A stretch of 64,000 bases of DNA from Leadbettera azotonutricia ZAS-9 (GCF_000214355.1 NC_015577.1:3029389-3093388); one strand, 5' to 3'; shown: positions 53,605 through 63,566, counted from the stretch's first letter. The notes: generated by a model from the sequence alone, not told the origin. Program-made: numbers and translations.

Positions 53605-54717
53605 ATGGGGGGCAGCAGCTTTGGCGTTCTCTTTAAAGCAGCCACTTTTGGGGAATCCCACGGGCCTGCCTCAGGCTGTGTAGTAGACGGCTGCCCTGCG
53701 GGCCTGGCCCTGGATATTGAAGACATACGCCACGACCTTGCCAGAAGGCGCCCCGGAGGGGGCGGCCCTGCCACAAGCCGCAGCGAAGCTGACGAGCCTG
53801 AAATACTTTCCGGGGTGTTCGAAGGCAAAACCTTGGGAAGCCCTATCGCCATACTGGTACGGAACAAAAATCAACGTCCATCGGACTATGACAATCTCAA
53901 GGATCTCTACAGGCCAGGCCATGCAGACTGGCCCTGGGAAGCCAAGTACGGCTTTCGGGATCACCGGGGCGGCGGCCGCAGCTCTGCCAGGGAAACCCTG
54001 GGCAGGGTGGCTGCCGGGGCTATAGCCCGGGTTTTTCTTTCAAGCCTCAATATCGAGATTATAGCCTGGACTTCCTCCGCTGCCGGGATAGACGGCCCTG
54101 GCCCGGGAGATCCTTCCTTTAATTGGGACGAAATCGAAAACAACCCCCTGCGTATGGGCGGAAAAGCCGCTGCTGCACAGGCTATGGAAAAAATCGAAGC
54201 TTTAAGGCAAGCGGGCGACAGTTCCGGCTGCGCAGTGTCCTGTGTTGCGCGCAATCTTCCCCCGGGGCTGGGAGAGCCCGTGTTTGACAAGCTGGACGCC
54301 AGGATTGCAGCAGCCATGCTCTCCCTGGGGGCTGCAAAGGCTGTGGAATTCGGCGCGGGGTCTTCTGCCGCAAAAAGCCAAGGTTCGGTTCTGAATGACC
54401 GGCCCATGCCTGCTCCGGGGCTGTTTCCGGATCTGCCCGGCGGAGTTCCTTCGGTTTCCTGGAAAACCAACAACGCGGGCGGGGTGCTTGGCGGTCTTTC
54501 TACGGGCATGGATCTGTGTTTTACCGTGAGCTTTAAGCCCATTTCTTCTATTTTGCAAAAACAGGAAACCGTGAACCGCCAGGGCAAGGCTGCCGAACTC
54601 CTCATCCAGGGGAGGCACGACATCTGCGTAGGCCCCAGGGCTGTCCCGGTGGTGGAGGCCATGACCGCCCTGGTACTGGCGGATCTCATTTTGCTGCAGC
54701 GCTGCGCTCTTGTATAA
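53605..54717 (+). CDS. aroC: Chorismate synthase
   Basis: 370 residues. Converts EPSP to chorismate, last step of the shikimate pathway, with reduced FMN. Signature GESHGPASGCVVDGCPAG, RRRPGGGGPATSRSEADEPE, RPGHADWPWEAKYGFRDHRGGGRSSARET and GGVLGGLSTGMDLCFTVSFKP. Start ATG 53605, 1 nt after the fructokinase stop and with no ribosome-binding site, so translation depends on coupling. No other aro gene is nearby. Confidence 0.95.
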   Translation: MGGSSFGVLFKAATFGESHGPASGCVVDGCPAGLALDIEDIRHDLARRRPGGGGPATSRSEADEPEILSGVFEGKTLGSPIAILVRNKNQRPSDYDNLKDLYRPGHADWPWEAKYGFRDHRGGGRSSARETLGRVAAGAIARVFLSSLNIEIIAWTSSAAGIDGPGPGDPSFNWDEIENNPLRMGGKAAAAQAMEKIEALRQAGDSSGCAVSCVARNLPPGLGEPVFDKLDARIAAAMLSLGAAKAVEFGAGSSAAKSQGSVLNDRPMPAPGLFPDLPGGVPSVSWKTNNAGGVLGGLSTGMDLCFTVSFKPISSILQKQETVNRQGKAAELLIQGRHDICVGPRAVPVVEAMTALVLADLILLQRCALV

Positions 54718-54735
54718 CGCGCGGATTCAAAAGGC

Positions 54736-55122
54736 TTATCCCTTCCGTATATAAAGGGGAATCGAAGTAACTTCCTTATCGTCAATATAGAGAATAAAAC
54801 TTATTACCCCTGAATTTTTAAAGTGCAGATTGGTAATGGTAAATACCAGGTGGGATACTGCGGTAGCGTTGCCCACACCCTTTACCTCCAAATTGCCCCG
54901 CACCGGGTCTATAGTCATCTGGCTGTCGAGATCGCGGGTCTCAATCCTGAAGCTGTGGTTGGCGAATTCCCAGAGATCGAAGCGGAGGCGTATGACCACT
55001 GAAAGCTGGGGATGGACGCAGGGGAAATTGCGGGAGATGATGGTGTCAAAAGTCCCCACAATGGTAAGCTTGCCTCCGTTTTCCTGGGCAAAATCGCAGA
55101 AGGTAAAAAGCTCGGTCTTCAT
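54736..55122 (-). CDS. DUF6941-like protein
   Basis: 128 residues. FCDFAQENGGKLTIVGTFDTI and FPCVHPQLSVVIRLRF match the DUF6941 pattern (beta-rich, unknown role). Starts inside the GGDEF stop (ATGA) with AAGGAAGAG upstream. Probably co-transcribed with the V4R and GGDEF genes, but nothing shows how it would act in signalling. Confidence 0.75.
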   Translation of the reverse strand: MKTELFTFCDFAQENGGKLTIVGTFDTIISRNFPCVHPQLSVVIRLRFDLWEFANHSFRIETRDLDSQMTIDPVRGNLEVKGVGNATAVSHLVFTITNLHFKNSGVISFILYIDDKEVTSIPLYIRKG

Positions 55123-56126
55123 GGCTCTTCCTTTTTCCTATTGAAGAGAACCACTCTGTTCCGGCCTTCTTCCTTTGCCTTGTAGAGGGCGGTGTCGGCA
55201 TTGTTGATAAGGGCTTCAATATAATTGTCCGGCCTGGGTTTCCCCGGGTTTTCGGTTGTATCTGCCAGAGCTACGCCGAAGCTTGCGGTAATGGATACAG
55301 GGCCCGATTCGAGCAGGACGGGGCTTTTTTCGATAGCTTCCCTGACGCGTTGCGCGATTGCCATACCCGTGGCTTCATCAGCCTGGCTGAAAAGAAAGAC
55401 AAATTCCTCGCCGCCGTAACGGCCAAGAAAGTCGTGTTTGCGCAGAAGGGAAGTTATGACCCGCACGGTATTCCTGAGGGCTTCGTCCCCCGCAAGGTGG
55501 CCGTAGGTGTCATTGAAGGTTTTAAAAAAATCAATGTCCATCATGACTACGCCGCAAGGTATGCCCAGAAGGGCAGCGTTGCTCAGTTCCATGGCAGCCC
55601 TCTCCATGAAGGAGCGGCGATTCATTGCCCCTGTGAGGGGATCATGGCTTGCAAGGTATTTGAACTGGGACTCGCTTTTCTGAAGAGCTTCCATTGCAGA
55701 ATTTCGCCGATCCACTTCTGTGCGGAGGCTTTCTGCCAGGGCAGAGAGGGTTTGTTCCCTTAGCTTCAGGGCCTTTAAGGTGTTGTCAAGCTGGGTTGTC
55801 ATGCGGTTAAAAGCTTCAGAAAATTCGCCCAGGAATTCTATCTTCTGGGTAAAGTCCCCCTGCTCTACCATCTTCACCTGCCAAATGAGGTGCTGAAGCC
55901 GGGACTGGAGGGCTTTCATGCAGCCCGGGATTATGCCCCTCACGGTGACAGGGGGAGAAAAGTCCCCCGAAGAAAAAGAGAGCATGATCTCCCTGATGGT
56001 TTTGAGATCGTTATGGATATCATTCAAGACAGGAATCTCTGCCATATCCCCTTCAAGCGGGGGTATGGAATTTTCCTTGAGGAGTTTCCAAATATGTTCC
56101 AGAGCCTTGCTTTCTTTTTCTTCCAT
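55119..56126 (-). CDS. Diguanylate cyclase (GGDEF) with HAMP-like region
   Basis: 335 residues, no membrane segment. An N-terminal helical part has VEQGDFTQKIEFLGEFSEAFNRM, like a HAMP/signalling helix, then coiled coil (about 125-165) and a GGDEF domain with YGGEEF active-site loop. RKHD, five residues before it, fits the RxxD inhibitory site, so product inhibition is likely. It makes c-di-GMP. ATG 56126 was preferred over 56132 because CAGGA has the right spacing. It lies 16 nt after the V4R gene. Confidence 0.9.
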   Translation of the reverse strand: MEEKESKALEHIWKLLKENSIPPLEGDMAEIPVLNDIHNDLKTIREIMLSFSSGDFSPPVTVRGIIPGCMKALQSRLQHLIWQVKMVEQGDFTQKIEFLGEFSEAFNRMTTQLDNTLKALKLREQTLSALAESLRTEVDRRNSAMEALQKSESQFKYLASHDPLTGAMNRRSFMERAAMELSNAALLGIPCGVVMMDIDFFKTFNDTYGHLAGDEALRNTVRVITSLLRKHDFLGRYGGEEFVFLFSQADEATGMAIAQRVREAIEKSPVLLESGPVSITASFGVALADTTENPGKPRPDNYIEALINNADTALYKAKEEGRNRVVLFNRKKEEP

Positions 56127-56142
56127 TAACATTCCTGGCTGG

Positions 56143-56673
56143 CTAGGATGCTTTGGCCTTGGCCTCAAAACGGCAAGTTCGCGAACCGGTGCACCAGCAA
56201 TCTATCTCCTTTACGCTAAAGCCCTTGCCGCTGAAGGATTCAAGCACACCCTGGATAAAGCCTTCATCATAAACGCAGATCACATCTGAGGTGTCGGGCA
56301 AGCCGGAGCAGTCAAGATCCTCGTCCACAGTAAAAATAAAATGGCCGCCGCCGGCATCGGCATTTTCCACCCTGAATATCCCTATGCCAAGATCGTGAAA
56401 GGATTGCTGCACTGCCGCCGCCAGGGACGATACATCCTTTGAAGAGCTCAAGAATTTGTCAAAAAAGGCTTTGCCAGCCACAACCCCGGCTTCCCTGAAA
56501 AGATCATCCGCAGCGTCAGCGCCATAATGCTGTTCCAGGATATCCCTTAGGGTAAACTGGAAAAGGCGGTAGACCTCTACCCTGGTGGAAGGCCCCAGGT
56601 TCGGCCGGGCGTCTTTCATGTCGGCCCCAACAGTGTCTTCCCACTTGAATTCATACTTTCTGGTTTTGGACAT
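56143..56673 (-). CDS. V4R-domain sensor protein
   Basis: 176 residues. V4R (4-vinyl reductase-like) domain with Cys-rich end IDCWCTGSRTCRFEA (Cys159, Cys161, Cys167) and Cys122, Cys133. V4R domains bind small hydrophobic ligands or metals and often switch partner proteins. The adjacent, co-transcribed diguanylate cyclase makes it a likely input module for c-di-GMP synthesis. AGGAG 7 nt before ATG 56673. Diverges from dnaE. Confidence 0.85.
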   Translation of the reverse strand: MSKTRKYEFKWEDTVGADMKDARPNLGPSTRVEVYRLFQFTLRDILEQHYGADAADDLFREAGVVAGKAFFDKFLSSSKDVSSLAAAVQQSFHDLGIGIFRVENADAGGGHFIFTVDEDLDCSGLPDTSDVICVYDEGFIQGVLESFSGKGFSVKEIDCWCTGSRTCRFEAKAKAS

Positions 56674-56771
56674 ACTTGATCTCCTGGATATTTGATATGC
56701 TTTTTCATAATACAATGAAATAGCTGTTTAGTATAGTAATTTGTGAAGAAATTGAGGTATGATACTGGATT

Positions 56772-59700
56772 ATGACAGATTTTGTTCATCTGCATGTCCA
56801 TTCTGACTTTTCCCTCCTGGACGGCGCCGCCTCGGTAGAAGGCCTGGCGAAAAAGGCCGCATCCCTGGAGATGAAGCACCTTGCCATTACCGACCACGGC
56901 AATATGTTCGGGGTGCTGAAATTCGTGAACGCATGCCTTGGCGACAAGGATCACCCCCTTAAAAACCGGGAAGCGGTGCATCCCATCATAGGCTGCGAAT
57001 TCTACATGGCCCCAGGCTCCCGGCACGAGCGCAAGGGCAGCGAAAACGGCAACAAATACTACCATCTGGTGCTCCTCTCGACCTGCGAAGAGGGTTACCG
57101 GAATTTAATGAAGCTTTCTTCCCTTTCCTATACCGAAGGTTTCTATTATAAGCCCCGGATAGACAGGGAGCTATTGGAGAAATACCATAAGGGGCTCATC
57201 TGCCTTTCAGCCTGCCTGGCAGGGGAAATTCCCAGCCTGATTATGAACGGGCAGCTTAAGGAGGCGGAAAAAAGCGCCCGCTGGTTCGCATCCCTTATGG
57301 GGGAGGACAATTTTTATCTGGAACTCCAGGATCACGGGATTGAGGCCCAGCGCCAGGTGAACCCCATAGTCGCCGGTATTGCCCGGCGCACCGGCATACC
57401 CCTGGTGGCAACCAACGACATCCACTATCTGGAACGGGCGGATTCAGTGGTTCAGGACATACTCCTCTGCATTGGCACCAACTCAAAAAGGGGCGATGAA
57501 AGGCGCATGCGCTTTGAAGGGGAAGAGTTTTACTTCAAAACCGGAGACGAAATGGCCGCCCTGTTCCCCGAATACCCCGAGGCCATCGCCAACACGGTGC
57601 GGATCGCCGAACGGTGCAAGACCGAGATCCCCACCCCAGGCCCCCTGCTCCCGGATTTCGAAATCCCCGCCGGGTTTTCAAACGCTGATGAATACCTGCG
57701 GCATCTCACCATGGACGGGCTGGAAAAACGCTATCCCGGCCGGATGGCAGAGGTTATCGAGCGGGCTGAATACGAGCTTGGGGTAATTATCAAAATGGGT
57801 TTCCCCGGCTACTTCCTCATTGTGGCCGACTTTATCAATTGGGCCAAGGAACGCAATATCCCGGTAGGGCCGGGGCGAGGATCCGGCGCAGGGTCCATCG
57901 TGGCATATGCCCTGCGGATCACCAACAACGATCCCCTCAAGTACAACCTGCTTTTTGAGCGCTTCCTCAATCCCGAGCGGATCTCCATGCCCGACTTTGA
58001 TGTGGACTTTACCAGCGAAGGCCGGGCAGATGTAATCGAGTATGTAACCCAAAAATACGGCAAGGAAAAGGTGGGGCAGATTATCACCTTTGGAACCCTC
58101 AAAGCCAAGGCAGCCATCAAGGATGTTGCCCGGGCGCTGGATATCAGCATTGACGAATCCAACATGATAACCAAGCTTATCCCGGATAAAAACCCTGAAG
58201 ATCCCCAAAAGGATGTTACCCTTAAAGTTGCCTTTGCCTACGAACCCAGATTGAGGGAGCTGGAACAGGATCCGCGATACCAGGAACTTTTCGCCATGGC
58301 CCGCAAGCTTGAGGGGAAAAACCGCAATTCCAGCATTCACGCATCAGGGGTGGTCATTGGCAAAACTGATTTGACCGACTATGTGCCCCTTTATATGGAT
58401 AAAGACGGCGCCGTGGCGAGCCAGTACACCATGGATCTGATTGAACCGCAGGGCTTGGTCAAAATGGATTTTCTGGGGCTAAAAACCCTGGACCTTATAG
58501 ACCATTCGGTGAAGCTCATCCACCGCCGGGGCGGGAAGGACGCAGCCTTCGACATTGAAAAAATCTCCGAGACCGGAACAGCAGAATCTGACGCGGTCTT
58601 TAAGATGCTGGGGGAAGGAAGAAGCTATGGGATATTCCAGTTTGAATCCGAGGGGATGCAAAAGACCCTGAAGGACGCAAAGCCTGCCAGTATCAAAGAG
58701 CTTACTGCCCTCAATGCCCTCTATAGGCCGGGTCCTATGGAGTATATTCAACAGTTCATCGCCGCGAAATGGGGCCGCACGCCCATTGTGTACCCGGATC
58801 CAAGCCTGGAGAGCATCCTGAAGGAAACCTATGGTGTCATAGTCTACCAGGAACAGGTAATGAAGGTAGCCCAGATCATCGCAGGGTACACCCTGGGGCA
58901 GGCGGATATACTCCGCAAAGCCATGGGGAAAAAGAAGCGGGACATTCTGGACAGGGAAAAAGTGCCCTTTATTGCCGGGGCTGTAAAACAGGGTTTTACA
59001 GAAGCAGACGCGGATCGTATCTTTGAAATCATGGCGCCCTTCGCCGGTTACGGCTTCAACAAAAGCCATGCCGCGGCCTATGCGGTGCTTGCCTACCAGA
59101 CAGCCTACCTTAAGGCTAATTTCCCGGTGGAATTCATGGCAGCCAACATGACCAATGAAATTTCCAGCACCGACAAACTCCCCCTGTATATCGACGAAGC
59201 CCGGCGGATGGGCATCACCATTGACCCCCCTGACATCAACCGTTCGGACCGGCTGTTTTCCGTGGTAGAAGGCCGCATAGTGTATGGCTTTTTGGGCATC
59301 AAGGGCCTGGGAGTGCCTTCTGCCGAAGAAATTATCAGTTGCCGGAAAAATGGCCCATACAAGAATTTTATGGACTTCCTCAGCCGGGTTGATATTAAAA
59401 CTGTGGGCAAAAAAAATATTGAAATCCTCATTCAAACCGGCGCTTTTGACTGTTTTGGGGTTGGCAGAGCCACACTCCTGGGCAACCTCGAAAAAACAGT
59501 TGAATATACCCAAAGCATCAAGGATGATAAAAAATTCGGCCAGGTAAGCCTTTTTGGGGAAACCGGGGAAAAAGATTACCCTGATTTTACATTCGAAGTT
59601 TTCCCGGAAATGAGCGGCGGCGACAAGCTTAAAACAGAAAAAGAACTAATCGGCTTTTATTTTTCCGGCCACCCCATGGATGAATATAAAGAAGTATGGA

Positions 59701-60797
59701 AACGCATTGTTAAAGTCGATCTTGGAAAACCCGAAAGCCTTCCCGCCGGAAACTGTACCCTGGTGGGGCTAATAAAAAACATTAAGCCCATTACTACTTC
59801 CAAAGGCGCCAAGATGGCCTTTGCATCTATCGCTGACTACAATGGAGAAATTGAAATTACCTTCTTCGCGGACGCATGGGAAAAATGCAGAGACAAGATT
59901 GCTGCGGATCAGGTAGCAATACTGCGGGGAAAGATAGAATACCAGAAAGACAAGGATCGCCACAGCTTTTTAGCCGAGGATACCATAGATCCCCTGAACG
60001 CCGAGGCCGCTGCCAAACAGGAAGAAACCCAGAGCCTCAAATGGAACAAGTACCGGAACATTTGGAAATATGCAAAAGAACTGGACTTGAAAATCCTCGA
60101 CACCCGGAGTGCCCTTAAAGCAACAAAGGGGAATTACACCATTATAGGGTCTCTTAAATCCCTCAGGACCCATACAGACAAAAAAGGCAATGAGATGGCC
60201 TTTGGAACCCTCCAGGATGAGCGAGGAGAAATTGATTTGGTCTTCTTTGCCCGGGACTGGAAGAACTGCAAACCCCTGGCCGCAGTGGATGAAATAGCTG
60301 CCCTTAACGGAGGTATGGACCCCGCAGCTGACAGGGACCCTGCAAAACCCAGCTTCAAAGTTACCAGTTTTCAGGATATCAACAAGCTCGTAAGGGCGGC
60401 CGCAAAAAAGGCGGCCGCGGACAATACAATGAAAAATGAAAACACCATAACAACCCAGGAAGATGCGGATCAGGATGGCCGATCTTTCCTGGACAGCGAA
60501 AGCGAAGGCACAACCGAGACTGATTCTGCTGCATCTGATTCAGCTGTAATTGCCCGCAGCGCATTTTCAATACGGGAGGTGCACGTGCGGCTCCGAGGTT
60601 CTGCTGCCGAAAAGGAGGAAGCCCTCTACCCCCTCCTCAATTATGTGAAAGAAAACCCCGGTAGCTGCACGCTCCTTATCCATGTCCCAGCGGCAGAAGG
60701 GGAGACAGTGATACGCACTGCCACGGGGATCGTTGCTTCCGCTTCGATGGATGTCCTGGCACATTGCAGTGCAGTTGCCGAAGCATGGAGCGTATAA
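56772..60797 (+). CDS. dnaE: DNA polymerase III alpha subunit with two OB folds
   Basis: 1341 residues against about 1160 in E. coli. N-terminal PHP domain HLHVHSDFSLLDGAASVEG, HPIIGCEFYMA and NDIHYL has the metal ligands. The catalytic Asp pair is in MPDFDVDF (around 406 and 408). An internal clamp-binding motif QVSLF is at 924-928. Two similar OB folds follow (about 993-1080: TLVGLIKNIKPITTSKGAKM; about 1120-1210: TIIGSLKSLRTHTDKKGNEM), then an acidic/Ser linker and a C-terminal domain like the tau-binding region. GATACT ends 5 nt before the ATG, with no ribosome-binding site. Confidence 0.95.
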   Translation: MTDFVHLHVHSDFSLLDGAASVEGLAKKAASLEMKHLAITDHGNMFGVLKFVNACLGDKDHPLKNREAVHPIIGCEFYMAPGSRHERKGSENGNKYYHLVLLSTCEEGYRNLMKLSSLSYTEGFYYKPRIDRELLEKYHKGLICLSACLAGEIPSLIMNGQLKEAEKSARWFASLMGEDNFYLELQDHGIEAQRQVNPIVAGIARRTGIPLVATNDIHYLERADSVVQDILLCIGTNSKRGDERRMRFEGEEFYFKTGDEMAALFPEYPEAIANTVRIAERCKTEIPTPGPLLPDFEIPAGFSNADEYLRHLTMDGLEKRYPGRMAEVIERAEYELGVIIKMGFPGYFLIVADFINWAKERNIPVGPGRGSGAGSIVAYALRITNNDPLKYNLLFERFLNPERISMPDFDVDFTSEGRADVIEYVTQKYGKEKVGQIITFGTLKAKAAIKDVARALDISIDESNMITKLIPDKNPEDPQKDVTLKVAFAYEPRLRELEQDPRYQELFAMARKLEGKNRNSSIHASGVVIGKTDLTDYVPLYMDKDGAVASQYTMDLIEPQGLVKMDFLGLKTLDLIDHSVKLIHRRGGKDAAFDIEKISETGTAESDAVFKMLGEGRSYGIFQFESEGMQKTLKDAKPASIKELTALNALYRPGPMEYIQQFIAAKWGRTPIVYPDPSLESILKETYGVIVYQEQVMKVAQIIAGYTLGQADILRKAMGKKKRDILDREKVPFIAGAVKQGFTEADADRIFEIMAPFAGYGFNKSHAAAYAVLAYQTAYLKANFPVEFMAANMTNEISSTDKLPLYIDEARRMGITIDPPDINRSDRLFSVVEGRIVYGFLGIKGLGVPSAEEIISCRKNGPYKNFMDFLSRVDIKTVGKKNIEILIQTGAFDCFGVGRATLLGNLEKTVEYTQSIKDDKKFGQVSLFGETGEKDYPDFTFEVFPEMSGGDKLKTEKELIGFYFSGHPMDEYKEVWKRIVKVDLGKPESLPAGNCTLVGLIKNIKPITTSKGAKMAFASIADYNGEIEITFFADAWEKCRDKIAADQVAILRGKIEYQKDKDRHSFLAEDTIDPLNAEAAAKQEETQSLKWNKYRNIWKYAKELDLKILDTRSALKATKGNYTIIGSLKSLRTHTDKKGNEMAFGTLQDERGEIDLVFFARDWKNCKPLAAVDEIAALNGGMDPAADRDPAKPSFKVTSFQDINKLVRAAAKKAAADNTMKNENTITTQEDADQDGRSFLDSESEGTTETDSAASDSAVIARSAFSIREVHVRLRGSAAEKEEALYPLLNYVKENPGSCTLLIHVPAAEGETVIRTATGIVASASMDVLAHCSAVAEAWSV

Positions 60798-60812
60798 AAC
60801 AGGAGCAAAACA

Positions 60813-61397
60813 ATGAAAATCATATTAACTATTTTAAGTACCTGTACTTCTATTTACATGCTGATAGTTTTTGTCCGCATACTCCTCACCTGGTTCAGCG
60901 GTTCCGGCTATTCAAGGCCCATAGCCGTTTTAAGCCGTGTTACCGATCCCTATCTGAACTGGTTTCGCCGTTTCCCCCTGCGGATCGGGCACCTGGATCT
61001 TTCACCCATTGTGGCTTTGGCAGCGCTTTCCCTTGTCAACCGCATCTTCAGCACCATGGCTGCTTACGGAAGGATCTCCCTGGGGATCATTTTGGCTATG
61101 AGCCTGCAAGCTATATGGTCAGCGGCTTCCTTCCTCCTGGGTTTTTCCATAATCATCCTGATACTGAGGCTCATTGCCGATCTTGCAAACAGCAACATCC
61201 ACAGCCCTTTTTGGAGCATTATTGATGCCATATCCCAGCCCCTGCTCTACAGGATAAATCGCATATTTTTTGGAAACAGAATAGCGCATTACCGCAAAGG
61301 GCTATTAATTGCCATAGGGGCTTTAATAGTTGTTAGCATTGCTGCGAACTTTATTATACGTTTATTTTCTGTATTCCTTGCAAGGCTGCCGATATAA
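60813..61397 (+). CDS. YggT family membrane protein
   Basis: 194 residues, four to six membrane helices in two YggT units: LIVFVRILLTWFSGSGYSRP with DPYLNWFRRF, and LIADLANSNIHSPFWSIIDAISQPLLYRINRIF. Role poorly known (linked to osmotic stress and division-site proteins in other bacteria). AGGAG 8 nt before ATG, 15 nt after dnaE and 1 nt before recG, so a dnaE-yggT-recG operon. Confidence 0.85.
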   Translation: MKIILTILSTCTSIYMLIVFVRILLTWFSGSGYSRPIAVLSRVTDPYLNWFRRFPLRIGHLDLSPIVALAALSLVNRIFSTMAAYGRISLGIILAMSLQAIWSAASFLLGFSIIILILRLIADLANSNIHSPFWSIIDAISQPLLYRINRIFFGNRIAHYRKGLLIAIGALIVVSIAANFIIRLFSVFLARLPI

Positions 61398-61398
61398 A

Positions 61399-63561
61399 AT
61401 GTTTCTCAGGGAACTTGACGCTGCCCTCGATCATGTAAAACCGAAAAGAACCGGGGAAAAAACCTTCGAAGCCCTGGCAAGACTGGGCATTGTGGATGTA
61501 GGGACCTTGCTCTGCCATTATCCCCGGAAATGGGAAGATCGTTCCGAGGAACTACCTCTTAACTGTTTTAATCTCGGAAATGTCTACACTACTGTAACAG
61601 TTTTGTCCCATGGCTGGTTCTACGCAAACCATAGAAGGACCCTTAAAATCATTGTGGAAGACGATACTGCCAAAGCTTCGCTTGTTTGCTATAACCGTTC
61701 TTTTTGGGAGCATCAGCTTCTGGTTGGCATGAAGGTTAAAATATACGGGGAATTCAAATATGAATATGGAGAGCTTCAATCCAAAGCCTTTGAAATAGTC
61801 AATCCCAATGATGAAGGTTTAGGCAAGATACTGCCCATTTATCCACTCACCGAAGGCCTCAGCCAGAACATACTCCGCAGGTTCATGCGCCGGGCACTGG
61901 ACATCTACACATCCAACCTTGAAAATGAACTCCCTGAGGAAATTATCAAGCGGGACGATCTGTATTCAAAACCCCAGGCCCTCCAGGCTATCCACTTCCC
62001 TTCTTCCTATGAAGCGCGGGATAGGGCAGAAAAGACCATTGTTTATGAGGAGCTTTTCTACCTTGAAATGATAGTCGGGAAGCGGGCTATGGAAAGGCGG
62101 GCTGCGCCTGCTTCGGGCAAAAGGGCAATTACAACTGGCAGCGGCTTCTCCCCTCTACAGAAACGCCTTATCGAAAGGCTGCCGTTTTCCCTCACTCCGG
62201 GGCAGATCGAAACCGCAGGGGAAATAAACCGCGATATGGACGGACCCTACCCCATGGCACGCCTTCTTCAGGGCGATGTGGGATCGGGTAAGACCCTCGT
62301 CTCATTTCTTGCCTGCCTCAGGGCAGTGGAAGAGGCGGAAGGGCAAAGGGGCCAGGCAGCGCTCATGGCGCCAACAGAATTACTGGCAAGGCAGCATGCG
62401 GAAAACGCAGCAAAACTGTTGGAGCCTTTAGGCTTGCGCATCGCTTTCCTCACGGGGAATATAAAAGCTGCGGGGCGCGCACAGCTTCTAAAAGCCCTGG
62501 CGGCAGGGGAAATAGACATTGTTGCAGGAACACATGCGCTCTTTTCGCGGGACACTATCTACAGCAATCTGCGTCTTGTGGTGATAGATGAGCAGCATCG
62601 TTTCGGCGTGACCCAGCGCCAGGCTGTCATGGCAAAGGGGCAGTCTTCCCTAAAGGCTCAGGGTACTCCCGATCTTCTCATGATGAGCGCCACTCCCATA
62701 CCCCGCACCCTGGCCCTGACAGTATTTGGCGACCTGGATGTATCGGTGATTCGGGACATGCCCCCGGGGCGCAAACCTATCAAGACCCATCTGGTAAAGG
62801 AATCGAATGAGAACAAGGTGTACGATTTTGCAAGGAAGGAACTTGCAGCGGGACATCAGGCGTATTTTGTCTATCCCCTCATCGGCGAAGGCGAGCCGGG
62901 CAGCAGGGCTGAAAACTTAAAAGATGTTACCACCATGGCAGAAAAACTGGCAAAAACCATCTTCCCCAAATACCCTGTTGCATTGATACACTCCAGGCTT
63001 GATGAAGAAGAAAAACAGAAGGCTATGGAGGCATTCCGCCGGGGAGAAGTCAAAGTGCTGGCGGCCACCAGCGTAGTGGAAGTGGGTGTGGATGTCCCCA
63101 ATGCTACCTGCATGGTCATAGAGCACGCAGAACGCTTCGGCCTTTCAGCCCTGCATCAGCTTCGGGGCAGGGTCGGCAGAGGCGAAGCCCAGTCCTACTG
63201 CATCCTAATTTATTCGGATCAGGAGATCCCGCCTGAACTTGTAGGGGTAAATCCTGAAATCTTAAGCGAGGATGAGCGCAGCAAGGAAGGGAAGCGCCTT
63301 ATGGTGATGCTTAAAAGCAGCGACGGCTTTGAAATTGCCGAAAAAGACCTCATCCTCAGGGGGCCGGGCCAGATCGCGGGCATTGAGCAGTCCGGCTACC
63401 TCGCCCTGGGCCTGGCAGATCCGGTGAGGGACGCAGACAAGCTTGCCAGGGCAAGGGCCGATGCCTTCGCCATACTGGAAAAAGATCCGGGCCTCCTTCA
63501 GCCGGAGAACCGCCGTATGGCAGCCGTACTGGAAAGAGCGCCGCCTTTCGGTTTAGTATAA
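61399..63561 (+). CDS. recG: ATP-dependent DNA helicase RecG
   Basis: 720 residues. Wedge domain at the N terminus (FNLGNVYTTVTVLSHGW), Walker A QGDVGSGKT, Walker B VVIDEQHRFGV, MSATPIPRTLALTVFGD and the RVGRG motif of superfamily 2. RecG reverses stalled forks. ATG 61399 is one base after the yggT stop, without a ribosome-binding site; the longer frame lies in yggT. Its stop codon is inside the TATAAT of the next gene. Confidence 0.93.
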   Translation: MFLRELDAALDHVKPKRTGEKTFEALARLGIVDVGTLLCHYPRKWEDRSEELPLNCFNLGNVYTTVTVLSHGWFYANHRRTLKIIVEDDTAKASLVCYNRSFWEHQLLVGMKVKIYGEFKYEYGELQSKAFEIVNPNDEGLGKILPIYPLTEGLSQNILRRFMRRALDIYTSNLENELPEEIIKRDDLYSKPQALQAIHFPSSYEARDRAEKTIVYEELFYLEMIVGKRAMERRAAPASGKRAITTGSGFSPLQKRLIERLPFSLTPGQIETAGEINRDMDGPYPMARLLQGDVGSGKTLVSFLACLRAVEEAEGQRGQAALMAPTELLARQHAENAAKLLEPLGLRIAFLTGNIKAAGRAQLLKALAAGEIDIVAGTHALFSRDTIYSNLRLVVIDEQHRFGVTQRQAVMAKGQSSLKAQGTPDLLMMSATPIPRTLALTVFGDLDVSVIRDMPPGRKPIKTHLVKESNENKVYDFARKELAAGHQAYFVYPLIGEGEPGSRAENLKDVTTMAEKLAKTIFPKYPVALIHSRLDEEEKQKAMEAFRRGEVKVLAATSVVEVGVDVPNATCMVIEHAERFGLSALHQLRGRVGRGEAQSYCILIYSDQEIPPELVGVNPEILSEDERSKEGKRLMVMLKSSDGFEIAEKDLILRGPGQIAGIEQSGYLALGLADPVRDADKLARARADAFAILEKDPGLLQPENRRMAAVLERAPPFGLV

Positions 63562-63562
63562 T
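63557..63562 (+). promoter_or_regulatory. TATAAT -10 box overlapping the recG stop
   Basis: A perfect TATAAT contains the recG TAA stop, and the first ATG of the sensor gene is 4 nt later (the second, 63576, 13 nt later). Confidence 0.4.
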
Positions 63563-63566
63563 AGCA

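Noticed and set aside
58479-59513. 344-codon open frame opposite dnaE
   Set aside because: Antisense shadow of conserved polymerase sequence.
61393-61398. TATAAA just before recG as a promoter
   Set aside because: It touches the ATG directly, leaving no room for a start of transcription; yggT-recG coupling explains expression.
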